Positions 6,555 to 15,381 of a stretch of 64,000 bases of DNA are shown here, piece by piece. Each line of letters begins with the position of its first letter. Within the stretch, counting starts at the first letter, position 1. The stretch spans positions 124,001 to 188,000 of the forward strand of contig NZ_FYEA01000010.1 of NCBI RefSeq assembly GCF_900187605.1, in the 5' to 3' direction. Both the position numbers and the translations under genes were made by a program. The notes beneath the pieces were generated by a model. The model worked only from the letters and a program-made list of their open reading frames with translations, was not told the origin of the DNA and ran no database searches. Source of the stretch: Pseudomonas sp. Irchel 3H7 (GTDB lineage: Bacteria > Pseudomonadota > Gammaproteobacteria > Pseudomonadales > Pseudomonadaceae).

Positions 6555-7631
6555 ATGACTCTGTTCTGGATCAGCCTCGCCGTGGGCGTGATCATGCTGA
6601 CCGTCATCGCATTGCTGCTGTGGCGCGAACGCGATTTGCGCAGGCAGCTCGCGCAGTATCGGGATCTGCTGAGACGGGCCGCCGATGGCCAACACATTCA
6701 GCAAGACGGCGACGTCGAGCGCTTCAAACGCAGCCAGTACTTTGCGCGCATCGGCACTTGGGACTGGGAAGTCGACACGGATCGGCTGTACTGGTCGGAT
6801 GCGATTTACGGCATGTTCGGCTTCAAGATCGGCGAGATCATGCCGTCCTACGCGTTGTTCTGTTCTTGTGTCCATCCAGACGACCGCACCAAGGTGCGCG
6901 AAGGCGAACTACGCTGCCTGGAGACCGGCGAAAATCACGATGAGGAATACCGCGTGGTGTGGCCCGACGGCACCATTCGTTGGTTACGGGAAACCGGCAA
7001 CGTGGTGCGCAACGACCACGACGCGGTGGTGAAAATGATGGGTGTGGTGCGCGACATCACCGAAGAAAAAGCCTCGGCCAGCTACCTGCAACACCTCGCT
7101 CACTTCGATCCGCTGACCGGCCTGCCCAATCGCCTGGTGCTGGAACAACGTTTGTCCGAAGCGCTGGATCAAGCTCGCCAGACCGAGACTCGTGTCGCAC
7201 TGGTGTTCGTCGACCTCAACGGTTTCAAAACCATCAACGACCGCTACGGCCATGCCGCCGGCGACCGGGTGCTGATCACCATGGCCACGCGGCTGAAACG
7301 CATCCTGCGTGCCACCGACACCGTCGCGCGCATTGGCGGCGATGAGTTTGTGGTGATCCTGCAAGGCCTGTCGCCGAGCCTGAGTTTGCAGGACGAAGCC
7401 CGCAGCATCTGCCAGAAAATCTTCATCGAACTGTCGCCACCGATCAGCATCGGCAACGACCAGCGCCACATCGGCACCAGCCTTGGCGTGGCGGTGTTTC
7501 CGGACCATGCGACAGCCATGGATCGCTTGCTGCACGTCGCAGATCTGGCGATGTATGAGGCCAAGCGCAGTGGCAATAATCAGTATCGGCTGGGGGGTGG
7601 GCAGGTGATGAATCAGGTTCGGGTCGATTAG
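6555..7631 (+). CDS. Membrane-anchored PAS-GGDEF diguanylate cyclase
   Basis: A 358-residue enzyme making cyclic-di-GMP from two GTP. One N-terminal membrane helix (residues 1-23) is followed by a short coil, a PAS domain (about 55-185, ending D-I-T-E-E-K) and a C-terminal GGDEF domain (about 195-350, opening with DPLTGLPNR). The signature GGDEF is intact at 261-265 and an RxxD inhibitory-site motif (RATD) lies five residues before it, so the enzyme should be active and product-inhibited. There is no EAL domain. The PAS ligand is unknown. The gene stands alone between the FKBP gene (divergent) and a convergent hypothetical gene. Confidence 0.9.
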   Translation: MTLFWISLAVGVIMLTVIALLLWRERDLRRQLAQYRDLLRRAADGQHIQQDGDVERFKRSQYFARIGTWDWEVDTDRLYWSDAIYGMFGFKIGEIMPSYALFCSCVHPDDRTKVREGELRCLETGENHDEEYRVVWPDGTIRWLRETGNVVRNDHDAVVKMMGVVRDITEEKASASYLQHLAHFDPLTGLPNRLVLEQRLSEALDQARQTETRVALVFVDLNGFKTINDRYGHAAGDRVLITMATRLKRILRATDTVARIGGDEFVVILQGLSPSLSLQDEARSICQKIFIELSPPISIGNDQRHIGTSLGVAVFPDHATAMDRLLHVADLAMYEAKRSGNNQYRLGGGQVMNQVRVD

Positions 7632-7636
7632 CTCGA

Positions 7637-8101
7637 TCAGTCTGCGGGCAGGCCAAACGGAACACCATTGAAGGTATGCGTGCAGCAACGGCAATGAGGT
7701 TTCATATCCTCGGCAGTCAACTGCGGGTTGACGATTTGCAACTGCTTTTGCCCATCGACGAACAGGCCGTTGAAGTAGGCCGACTCGCCCAGTCGCACAA
7801 TGTCCTCGCGATCCTCTTCGTGGATGGCAACCATCCAGAACACCGGCTCTGGCCGATCAAGGCGAGATACCGCTTCGCTGAAAATCTCATCCCAATGACC
7901 ACCGACGCGGGATAACAGAAAACGAAACAACGGCGTGTAGTCATAGCCGTGGTGTTTGATGCCGTGCATCGAGCCACGCATGGCCTCGCTGCGGCTCTGC
8001 GCTTTGGTGTTTCGTTGATCGCGGTAGTGCCCGCCTGGGTTGTTGCGCCAGACGTTATGGGCGGTCGTGTTTTCTTTGCGATACAGCGGTTTCTTTTCCA
8101 A
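7637..8101 (-). CDS. Hypothetical protein with Cys/His C-terminal cluster
   Basis: A 154-residue protein that I do not recognise. The N-terminal 45 residues are basic and polar (HNVWRNNPGGHYRDQRNTK). The middle holds G-x-D-Y-T-P-L-x-R-F-L-x-S-x-V-G, W-D-x-I-F-S-E-A-V-S-R-L-D, and the C-terminus has HCRCCTHTFNG, which looks like a metal-binding cluster. The start is a TTG supported by a GGAGC ribosome site 7 bases upstream; no ATG gives a comparable N-terminus. It looks coding (no stops, normal Pseudomonas third-position bias) and ends 5 bases from the convergent cyclase gene. Confidence 0.65.
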   Translation of the reverse strand: MEKKPLYRKENTTAHNVWRNNPGGHYRDQRNTKAQSRSEAMRGSMHGIKHHGYDYTPLFRFLLSRVGGHWDEIFSEAVSRLDRPEPVFWMVAIHEEDREDIVRLGESAYFNGLFVDGQKQLQIVNPQLTAEDMKPHCRCCTHTFNGVPFGLPAD

Positions 8102-8202
8102 CCTGTTGCTCCTGACTTCCCTTCACTCGAAACGCCCCACGGGTTTTACCCGAACGGCGCTCGATTGCAATCAACCGTCCATGGCTGATTATTGCCGGAG
8201 AT

Positions 8203-8508
8203 TTAACGCGGGACCGGTTTCATCTCGACAATCGTCCCGTTGGTGATCATCACCATGACGTACTGGTCATTGATCTGTACCCATTGCGCCTGATCAACAG
8301 GCTTTTTCAGGCCCTTGGTTTTCCAGTCGATGGCTTTTTCACTGCGCTGATAAATATCCGGGGCGCGGTCGTTGACCTTCAGTTCGCGATCGCTGACCGG
8401 GGATTGCACGGCCTGTTCATTTGAGGTTTGCGCCGCTTGAACAAGTGGGCTGATCCCGGCAATGCCGGCGACGAGGGCCAGGCTGGCGATTAGGGTTTTG
8501 CTGTTCAT
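8203..8508 (-). CDS. RcnB family periplasmic protein
   Basis: A 101-residue exported protein with a signal peptide cut near VQA-AQ. The C-terminal half (AQWVQINDQYVMVMITNGTIVEM) fits the RcnB/YohN fold, whose founding member helps nickel/cobalt homeostasis in the periplasm. Many Pseudomonas paralogues have no proven metal role. The internal ATG with GGAGG 7 bases upstream is chosen; the longer frame upstream runs into the REP cluster and is not credible. No rcnA or rcnR neighbours are seen. Confidence 0.8.
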   Translation of the reverse strand: MNSKTLIASLALVAGIAGISPLVQAAQTSNEQAVQSPVSDRELKVNDRAPDIYQRSEKAIDWKTKGLKKPVDQAQWVQINDQYVMVMITNGTIVEMKPVPR

Positions 8509-8612
8509 CGGTGAACCTCCTGTGATGTGTGCTACCTGAACTCGGACTGCCGGGTTCGGGAAACATTCCTTGTTTTTTCCGTGAGCAGGCTGGGGGATTG
8601 TAGTTGTCTGTG

Positions 8613-8780
8613 AGGCCGCCATCGCTGGCAAGCCAGCTCCCACAAGGTTTCTTGGTGTTGCAGAAACAGTAGGTACACCGCAAAAACTGTGGGAGCTGGC
8701 TTGCCAGCGATGGCGTCGGCACATTCAACATCTTCATTGACTGACAAACCGCTATCGCCAGCAGGCTGGCTCCCCAGGTT
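8613..8780. repeat. REP cluster (ccagctccc family), three copies
   Basis: An inverted pair built on gccatcgctggcaagccagc and its complement (8613-8645 and 8689-8717) is followed by a third, diverged copy (tatcgccagcaggctggctcc, 8752-8780). The intervening bases differ, as expected of a REP doublet. The cluster lies between the rcnB-like gene and the symporter gene. Confidence 0.85.
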
Positions 8781-8935
8781 TATCAATAACCTGAAATGAT
8801 TGATCCACTTTGCACATCAATCCATGCCAACAATGCAATTAACATCCAGTTACACCTGCGCCACCATCCACCTCAATAAAAACCGTGCGCCGCCCTCCCG
8901 TCGCGCACGTCATAAAAGCGGTGGAGTACTTTTCT

Positions 8936-10228
8936 ATGACAGCCTCAATCCCACACAACGGCTCGCGGGCCGGTGCCATTTTCCGGGTGACCTCGGGCAA
9001 CTTCCTCGAACAGTTCGACTTCTTCCTGTTCGGCTTCTACGCCACGCAGATCGCGGCAGTGTTCTTTCCGGCGAGCAGTGAGTTCGCTTCCCTGATGATG
9101 ACCTTTGCGGTATTCGGCGCAGGCTTCTTGATGCGTCCACTGGGCGCCATCGTGCTCGGTGCGTACATCGATGATGTCGGCCGACGCAAAGGTTTGATCG
9201 TCACGCTGTCGATCATGGCCAGCGGCACGATATTGATTGTGCTGGTGCCCGGTTACGAAAGCATCGGCCTGTTTGCCCCCGCACTGGTGTTGATCGGGCG
9301 CTTGCTGCAAGGCTTCTCGGCCGGGGCGGAACTGGGCGGTGTGTCGGTGTATCTCGCCGAGATCGCCACGCCGGGTCGCAAAGGTTTCTTCACCGCGTGG
9401 CAGTCGGCCAGTCAGCAAGTGGCGATCATTGTCGCCGCTGCTTTGGGCTATGCGCTGAACGCGTGGATGGCGCCGGATGTGGTGGCCGATTGGGGCTGGC
9501 GGATTCCGTTTTTCGTCGGTTGCATGATCGTGCCGTTCATCTTTTTTCTGCGCCGTAACCTGGCGGAAACCGAAGAGTTCGCCGCACGCAAACACCGCCC
9601 GAGCATGGGCGAAGTGTTCCGCACTCTCGGCCAGAACTGGGGCGTGGTACTCGGCGGCATGTTGATGGTCGCGCTGACCACCACCGCGTTTTACCTGATC
9701 ACCGTGTACGCGCCGACCTTCGGCAAAACCGTGCTGCACCTGAGCACCTCCGATGCACTGTTGGTGACGCTGCTGGTCGGCGTGTCGAACTTCTTCTGGT
9801 TGCCGATTGGTGGCATGTTGTCCGACCGTATCGGCCGTCGTCCGGTGTTGATCGCCATGTCGCTGCTGGCCCTGGCCACCACCTATCCGGCGCTGTCGTA
9901 TCTGGTGCAGGCGCCGAGCTTCAGCCACATGTTGTTGTCGCTGTTGTGGCTGTCGTTTATCTACGGCTTGTACAACGGCGCAATGATTCCAGCGCTCACC
10001 GAGATCATGCCGGTTGAAGTGCGGGTTGCCGGTTTCTCCCTCGCCTACAGCCTGGCCACGGCGATTTTCGGCGGTTTCACCCCGGCGATGTCGACCTTCC
10101 TGATTCAGTACACCGGCGACAAAGCCGCGCCGGGTTACTGGATGAGCATCGGTGCGCTGTGTGCCTTGTGCGCCACTCTTTATCTGTACCGCCGTGCCGG
10201 TGGTCGTCTGCAACCTGTCGCGGCCTGA
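8936..10228 (+). CDS. MHS-type MFS carboxylate:proton symporter (citrate/tricarballylate-like)
   Basis: A 430-residue, 12-helix major facilitator of the metabolite:H+ symporter group. The N-terminus GNFLEQFDFFLFGFYATQIA, the loop 2-3 signature (RPLGAIVLGAYIDDVGRRKGL) and G-R-L-L-Q-G-F-S-A-G-A-E-L-G-G fit citrate- and tricarballylate-proton symporters. The ATG has a GGAG ribosome site; the longer frame adds 17 atypical residues. It is 12 bases upstream of a ModA-like binding-protein gene, forming an apparent operon, and faces a convergent LysR gene. The exact tri- or dicarboxylate substrate cannot be decided. Confidence 0.85.
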   Translation: MTASIPHNGSRAGAIFRVTSGNFLEQFDFFLFGFYATQIAAVFFPASSEFASLMMTFAVFGAGFLMRPLGAIVLGAYIDDVGRRKGLIVTLSIMASGTILIVLVPGYESIGLFAPALVLIGRLLQGFSAGAELGGVSVYLAEIATPGRKGFFTAWQSASQQVAIIVAAALGYALNAWMAPDVVADWGWRIPFFVGCMIVPFIFFLRRNLAETEEFAARKHRPSMGEVFRTLGQNWGVVLGGMLMVALTTTAFYLITVYAPTFGKTVLHLSTSDALLVTLLVGVSNFFWLPIGGMLSDRIGRRPVLIAMSLLALATTYPALSYLVQAPSFSHMLLSLLWLSFIYGLYNGAMIPALTEIMPVEVRVAGFSLAYSLATAIFGGFTPAMSTFLIQYTGDKAAPGYWMSIGALCALCATLYLYRRAGGRLQPVAA

Positions 10229-10240
10229 GGAAAACTCGCC

Positions 10241-11011
10241 ATGAAAAAACTGTTTACTGTCACCGCCCTGCTCGCCGGTCTCGCGTTCAACCTCGCGGCC
10301 CAGGCCGAAGAATTGAGCGTGATGACCTCCGGGGGCTTCACTGCCGCCTACAAGATTCTCGGGCCGAAATTCGCTGCCACCAGCGGCAACACATTGACCA
10401 CCAGCCTCGGTCCGTCGATGGGCAAAGCACCCGAGGCGATCCCCAATCGCCTCGCCCGCGGTGAACACGCCGACGTGGTGATCATGGTCGGCTATGCCCT
10501 CGACGACTTGATCAAACAAGGCAAGGTCGACCCGGCCTCGCGCGTTGAGCTGGCGGACTCGCGGATCGGCCTGGTGGTGCGCGAAGGTGCGCCAAAACCG
10601 GACATCAGCAGTGTCGACAGCCTGAAGAAAACCTTGCTTGACGCGCAGTCCGTGGCCTACTCCGACAGCGCCAGCGGCGTGTACATCGAGCAGCAGTTGT
10701 TCAAGAAACTGGGCATCGAAGAGCAACTGAAACCGAAGGCAAAAATGATCCCGAAAATCCCGGTCGGCTCGGTGGTTGCCACCGGCGACTATCAATTGGG
10801 CTTCCAGCAGGTCAGCGAATTACTGCCAGTGCCGGGCGTGAGTTTCGTCGCGAAGATCCCGGAATCGGTGCAGTCGGTGACGCGCTTTGCCGCCGGGATT
10901 CCGGTCGGCGCGCAGCATCCTGAAGAAGCCAAAGCCCTGCTCGCCTACCTCGCCGCGCCGGCCGCACAAGCTGATGTGCAGGCCACCGGACTGGACTCGG
11001 TCAAGCAATGA
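10241..11011 (+). CDS. ModA-like periplasmic substrate-binding protein
   Basis: A 256-residue protein with signal peptide MKKLFTVTALLAGLAFNLAAQA and the extracellular solute-binding fold of the molybdate-binding type (VMTSGGFTAAYKILGPKFA, then ADVVIMVGYALDDLIKQGKV, YSDSASGVYIEQQLFKKLGI). The molybdate ligand residues are not evident, and many such proteins bind organic anions. There is no ABC permease or ATPase next to it; its operon partner is a secondary symporter, which is unusual. It overlaps the convergent LysR gene by 11 bases at the stop codons. Confidence 0.8.
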   Translation: MKKLFTVTALLAGLAFNLAAQAEELSVMTSGGFTAAYKILGPKFAATSGNTLTTSLGPSMGKAPEAIPNRLARGEHADVVIMVGYALDDLIKQGKVDPASRVELADSRIGLVVREGAPKPDISSVDSLKKTLLDAQSVAYSDSASGVYIEQQLFKKLGIEEQLKPKAKMIPKIPVGSVVATGDYQLGFQQVSELLPVPGVSFVAKIPESVQSVTRFAAGIPVGAQHPEEAKALLAYLAAPAAQADVQATGLDSVKQ

Positions 11012-11915
11012 CAATCGGCGGCTGGACCTTCATTTCCACCACCAGCCGCTCCAGTTCCAGTGCCGCCGGGGTCAACGTGCGACCCCGGCGCTTGATGATG
11101 CCGACACTGCGCATCACTTGCGGATCGGTCAGCGGCACTCGCGTCAGGATCGGATGATCCGGCCCGGGCATCGCCATCAGCGGCACCGCCGCCACGCCCA
11201 ACCCCGCTTCCACCAGACCGATCATCGTCGTGACATGGCGGGTTTCGCAGATGCTCGAGCGCTGCGGCACCACCGTGCTCAACGCCTGATCGAGCAGAAA
11301 GCGGTTGCCGGAGGTCTTGTCGAGCGAGATGTAATCCTGCTGATAGAACTCGTCCCAGCTCACGCTGCTGCGCCCGGCCAACGGGTGATCGCGGCGACAG
11401 GCGACGACGTAGCACTCCTGCACAAGCGGTTCGAACTCGACTTTGGCATCCTGCGTACCGAGAAAACTCAAGCCGAAATCCGCCTCGCCATTGACCACCG
11501 CACTCAAGACATCGTGCGCACTGGAGTCGAGCACTTTGACTTTGATCCGTGGAAATTGCTGGTGATAGCGCGCGATCACGCGGGGCATGAAGTAGTACGC
11601 CGCCGAGGGCACGCAGGCGACGGTGACGTGGCCTAAACGGGTCGAAGCGACTTCGCTGATGCCCAGCAACGCGACATCGAGATCATCGAGCAAACGCTCG
11701 ACACTGGGCATGAAACCGCGCCCGGCCTGGGTCAGGCTGACCTTGCGTGTGGTGCGCTCGAAGAGTTTAACGCCGAGGGCGTCTTCGAGCTTTTCTATGC
11801 GCCGGCTCAATGCGGGTTGCGACAGGCGCACGGTGTCAGCGGCCTTGCGAAAACTGCCCTGCTCGACCACGGCGCGGAAGGCTTGCAGGTCGTTGAGGTC
11901 GAAGTTGATGGCCAT
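11001..11915 (-). CDS. LysR-family transcriptional regulator
   Basis: A 304-residue regulator with the N-terminal winged helix (FRAVVEQGSFRKAADTVRLSQPALSRRIEKLE) and a C-terminal two-lobed effector-binding domain. It is convergent with, and slightly overlaps, the symporter/binding-protein operon. LysR genes next to carboxylate transporters usually control them in response to the substrate, which is the inferred role here. Its promoter faces the Kef-type antiporter gene across a REP-like element. Confidence 0.88.
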   Translation of the reverse strand: MAINFDLNDLQAFRAVVEQGSFRKAADTVRLSQPALSRRIEKLEDALGVKLFERTTRKVSLTQAGRGFMPSVERLLDDLDVALLGISEVASTRLGHVTVACVPSAAYYFMPRVIARYHQQFPRIKVKVLDSSAHDVLSAVVNGEADFGLSFLGTQDAKVEFEPLVQECYVVACRRDHPLAGRSSVSWDEFYQQDYISLDKTSGNRFLLDQALSTVVPQRSSICETRHVTTMIGLVEAGLGVAAVPLMAMPGPDHPILTRVPLTDPQVMRSVGIIKRRGRTLTPAALELERLVVEMKVQPPIVIA

Positions 11916-11989
11916 GGAGGGACTCGGGGGATTGATTCGCTTGGGTTATAAATGTAACCAATTGATGCATATTATTACAGGCCACATGA

Positions 11990-12112
11990 AGATCTCCTGT
12001 AGGAGCTGCCGCAGGCTGCGATCTTTTGATCTTGATTCTTCGAAGGCAAAAGCGAGATCAAAAGATCGCAGCCTCGTTGCACTCGACAGCTCCTACAGGG
12101 GATCTTCGGTGG
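11990..12112. repeat. REP-like inverted repeat (gatctttt family)
   Basis: Long arms (gatctcctgtaggagctgcc and a partial complement ending ctcctacaggggatc) enclose the conserved inner pair gcgatcttttgatctt/gagatcaaaagatcgc. It lies between two divergent genes and may therefore be transcribed in their leaders. Base pairing is interrupted near gcctcgttgcactcg. Confidence 0.85.
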
Positions 12113-12177
12113 ATGAAAAGTCGCTGTAGCCCTTATCCTTGTCACCCCCGCCGTACCGTTGTCAGGAGTAACCCCCC

Positions 12178-13986
12178 ATGCCCCATGAAGGCAATCTGTT
12201 GCAAGCCGCCGTCGTCTTTCTGTTCGCGGCCGTGCTCACCGTGCCTTTGGCCAAACGTCTGCAATTGGGTGCCGTGCTCGGTTATCTGTTTGCCGGGGTG
12301 ATCATCGGCCCGTCGGTGCTCGGCCTGATCGGCAATCCGCAAAGCGTCGCGCATATTTCCGAACTCGGTGTGGTGTTGCTGTTGTTCATAATTGGCCTTG
12401 AGTTGTCGCCGCGACGCTTGTGGGTGATGCGCAAATCAGTGTTCGGCGTCGGCCTGGCGCAAGTGCTGCTGACCGCTTCGGTGATCGGCGTGCTGGCGTT
12501 GTCGGTGTTTGGCCAACCGCTGAACAGTGCGATTGTGCTTGGCCTCGGTCTGGCGCTCTCATCCACGGCATTCGGTCTGCAAAGTCTGGCCGAACGCAAG
12601 GAACTGACCAGCCCCCACGGGCGGCTGGCATTTGCGATTCTGCTGTTCCAGGACATCGCCGCGATCCCGTTGATTGCGCTGGTGCCGATGCTGGCCGGTG
12701 GTGCGCACGACACCAGCAACGCCGAGAGTCTGAATCACGCACTGCAAGTGCTCGGCGGTATCGCGGTGGTCGTGGTCGGTGGGCGTTATCTGCTGCGTCC
12801 GGTGTTCCGCGTGGTGGCGAAAACCGGTCTGCCGGAAGTGTCGACGGCCACGGCGTTGCTGGTGGTGATCGGCACGGCGTGGTTGATGGATCTGGTCGGT
12901 GTGTCGATGGCGCTGGGTGCGTTTCTTGCCGGTTTGCTGTTGGCGGATTCGGAATATCGCCATGAGCTGGAAGCGCAGATCGAGCCGTTCAAGGGGCTGC
13001 TGCTCGGGTTGTTTTTTATCAGTGTCGGCATGGGCGCCAATCTCAGCCTGCTGCTGAGTGCGCCGATCACCGTGTTGGGGCTGACGCTGCTGTTGATCGG
13101 TCTGAAATTGCCGTTGCTGTTTGTCGTCGGGCGTCTGGCCGGTGGCTTGAACAAGGTCAGTGCGATTCGCCTCGGTATCGTCTTGGCGGCGGGTGGTGAA
13201 TTCGCCTTTGTGGTGTTCAAGATCGGTCGTGATCAGGGTCTGTTCGAACCGCGCTTGTATGACTTGCTAGTGCTGACCATCACGCTGTCGATGGCGGTGA
13301 CGCCATTGTTGCTGCTGATCTGCGCGCGGCTGGTCAGCCCGAAAGTGCAGCCGGTGGAAGTGCCGGAGAAATATCGTGAGATCGACACTGACACCCCCCG
13401 TGTGGTGATCGCCGGCATGGGCCGGATGGGTCAGATTGTGGCGCGGATTCTGCGTGCGCAGAACATCAAGTTCGTCGCGCTGGACACCTCGGTGGAAACC
13501 ATTGAACTGTCGCGCAGCTTTGGCGGTGTGCCGGTGTTCTACGGCGACCCGATGCGCCCGGAAATCCTCAATGCGGCCAAGGTTGGCGAGGCGGAGTATT
13601 TCGTGATTGCCACGGACGACCCGGACACCAACATCAAGACCGCCGAGGTGGTGCGCAAGCTGTATCCGCACATGAAGATCATCGCTCGGGCACGTAACCG
13701 TCAGCATGTGCACCGCTTGGTCGATGTCGGCGCGGAAGCGATTCGTGAAACCTATTACTCGAGTCTGGAAATGAGTCGACGCACCTTGGTCGGCCTCGGT
13801 TTGACCCAGGCCCAGGCCGATGCACGGATCAAGCGCTTCAAGCACCACGACGAACAGGTGCTGGAGGCACAGCACGCGATCTACGACGACGCGGCCAAAG
13901 TCCTGCAAACCGCCCAGGAAGCCCGGGCGGAACTGGCGCGGTTGTTCGAATCGGATCAGCTCGAAGAAGAATCCCGCAAAACCTGA
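12178..13986 (+). CDS. Kef-type monovalent cation:proton antiporter (CPA2)
   Basis: A 602-residue inner-membrane protein with about 12 N-terminal helices (residues 1-385, Na_H_Exchanger fold, opening HEGNLLQAAVVFLFAAVLTV, with the ISELGVVLLLFIIGLELSP segment) and a cytoplasmic Rossmann (TrkA-N/RCK) domain from about 400 with the nucleotide-binding motif VVIAGMGRMGQIVARIL. Length and order match KefB (about 600 residues) and KefC, glutathione-gated potassium efflux systems that acidify the cytosol during electrophile stress. No kefF/kefG ancillary gene is adjacent; the NAD(P)H oxidoreductase of that general family at 31917 is far away. KefB and KefC cannot be told apart here. Confidence 0.88.
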   Translation: MPHEGNLLQAAVVFLFAAVLTVPLAKRLQLGAVLGYLFAGVIIGPSVLGLIGNPQSVAHISELGVVLLLFIIGLELSPRRLWVMRKSVFGVGLAQVLLTASVIGVLALSVFGQPLNSAIVLGLGLALSSTAFGLQSLAERKELTSPHGRLAFAILLFQDIAAIPLIALVPMLAGGAHDTSNAESLNHALQVLGGIAVVVVGGRYLLRPVFRVVAKTGLPEVSTATALLVVIGTAWLMDLVGVSMALGAFLAGLLLADSEYRHELEAQIEPFKGLLLGLFFISVGMGANLSLLLSAPITVLGLTLLLIGLKLPLLFVVGRLAGGLNKVSAIRLGIVLAAGGEFAFVVFKIGRDQGLFEPRLYDLLVLTITLSMAVTPLLLLICARLVSPKVQPVEVPEKYREIDTDTPRVVIAGMGRMGQIVARILRAQNIKFVALDTSVETIELSRSFGGVPVFYGDPMRPEILNAAKVGEAEYFVIATDDPDTNIKTAEVVRKLYPHMKIIARARNRQHVHRLVDVGAEAIRETYYSSLEMSRRTLVGLGLTQAQADARIKRFKHHDEQVLEAQHAIYDDAAKVLQTAQEARAELARLFESDQLEEESRKT

Positions 13987-13999
13987 GCCACACCCGATT

Positions 14000-14106
14000 G
14001 TTCCCACGCTCCGCGTGGGAATACAGCCCGGGACGCTCTGCGTTCCAATTCGCAAGCTGGAACGCGGAGCGTCCCTTGAGGCATTCCCACGCGGAGCGTG
14101 GGAATG
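14000..14106. repeat. Inverted repeat of the gttcccacgct family
   Basis: Outer arms ttcccacgctccgcgtgggaa and attcccacgcggagcgtggga are each self-complementary. Inner arms gggacgctctgcgttccaa and tggaacgcggagcgtccc pair with each other. A near-identical element is at 21795-21903 and a half copy at 43059. It separates the antiporter gene from the convergent hcn operon. Confidence 0.88.
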
Positions 14107-14121
14107 ATCATCTTGCCAAGG

Positions 14122-15381
14122 TCAGACCAGTTCCAGTTCCAGCTCCTGTTTGACCGGCGCGACTTCAAACCGATCCGCCAGAAACGGTGTGATATCCAGC
14201 GGCAGCGGTTCATCGTTGACCAGTTTGTCCAGCAGCACGCCGGTAATCGCCGACGTCAGAATCCCGGTGCGGAAATGCCCGCAGGCATTCAGATAACCCT
14301 CCACCTCGCGCATCGGCCCGAGAATCGGCAACTCATCCGGCGAACCCGGGCGCAACCCCGCCCACGTACGCTTGAGGTTGACGTCTTTCAGCTCCGGTAA
14401 ACAGCGCACCGCGCCCTGCACCAGCCCGGCGATTTCCGGGTAGGTGGTGGTGACGTCGAAGCCTTTGTCTTCAGTGGTGCTGCCGATCAGGATCTCGCCG
14501 TTGTCCTTTTGCGCCACGTAGCAGTCGCTGGTGGTCAGGCAGCCGTTGAGGATTTTCGGCATGCGCTCGGTGAGCAGAATCTGGCCTTTCACCGGTTTCA
14601 CCGGGATGCGAATCCCCGTCGCCCATTCGCTCAGATCCGCCGCCCAGGCACCGCCGGCGTTGATCAGCGTCTTGCAGTGGAATACGCCCTCCTCAGCCGT
14701 CTGCACACCGGTGACGCGGCTACCGTGGTGCAACACGCCGGTGACGTTGGTGTTGACGAAAATGTCGACGCCGTTCTGCCGCGCGCCTTCCATGTAGGCA
14801 TCGGCGAGGCGGAACGGGCTGACCTGGTGATCGCAGAGAAATTCCAGTGCCCCGCGTGCTTCATGGCTGACGCTCGGTTCAGCCTCGCGCAGCGCCGCCT
14901 GATCAAGCCAGCGCACCTGGTCGGCCAGGTGCGGAATGCAGCCGACGATGTGCTCGGCGTAGAGCCGGTCTTCGTCGTCGTAGATGACGAATTTCAGCCC
15001 GGTCTTTTCGAACTTGAAATCCATCCCGTGATTGTCTTTCAGCTCACGGTGCAGCGCCGGGTACAACGCGTTGGACTGCAAGGCAAAATCGAAAAACGAC
15101 TCCGGCAGAATGTGCGGCGTGCTCGCGTCCACGGCGACCGCCGCGCCCTGGGTTTCGCGTTTGCGGTTGGCCGACATCATGCGGAAGAAAATCACCCCGC
15201 AACCGAGGCCGACCGACTCACCGATCGCCCACAAACCGCCGGCCGAGGCCCGGGTCGCGTTGCCCGGGCGCTTGGCGTCGATCAGTGCGACCTTGAGGTT
15301 TTTGCGCTTGGACAGTTGATAGGCGCAGGACGCCCCGATCACGCCACCACCGGCGATGACCACGTCGTAGAACTTACTCAT
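14122..15381 (-). CDS. hcnC: Hydrogen cyanide synthase subunit HcnC (FAD amine oxidoreductase)
   Basis: A 419-residue DadA-like FAD enzyme, third subunit of the membrane-associated synthase that oxidises glycine to HCN and CO2. The dinucleotide fold VVIAGGGVIGASCAYQLS opens the protein, and G-L-R-P-G-S-P-D-E-L-P-I-L-G-P closes the FAD domain. Length fits HcnC (about 417). The ATG overlaps the hcnB stop by 8 bases and replaces a longer, atypical frame. Assignment rests on gene order A-B-C, lengths and a remembered close match to fluorescent-pseudomonad HcnC. Related hydroxyproline/opine oxidases are the alternative. Confidence 0.85.
   Translation of the reverse strand: MSKFYDVVIAGGGVIGASCAYQLSKRKNLKVALIDAKRPGNATRASAGGLWAIGESVGLGCGVIFFRMMSANRKRETQGAAVAVDASTPHILPESFFDFALQSNALYPALHRELKDNHGMDFKFEKTGLKFVIYDDEDRLYAEHIVGCIPHLADQVRWLDQAALREAEPSVSHEARGALEFLCDHQVSPFRLADAYMEGARQNGVDIFVNTNVTGVLHHGSRVTGVQTAEEGVFHCKTLINAGGAWAADLSEWATGIRIPVKPVKGQILLTERMPKILNGCLTTSDCYVAQKDNGEILIGSTTEDKGFDVTTTYPEIAGLVQGAVRCLPELKDVNLKRTWAGLRPGSPDELPILGPMREVEGYLNACGHFRTGILTSAITGVLLDKLVNDEPLPLDITPFLADRFEVAPVKQELELELV

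Noticed and set aside
8945..10795. 616-codon open frame on the minus strand across the symporter
   Set aside because: Antisense shadow of strongly biased GC-rich codons in a real gene; composition (Arg, Gln, His rich) is not protein-like.
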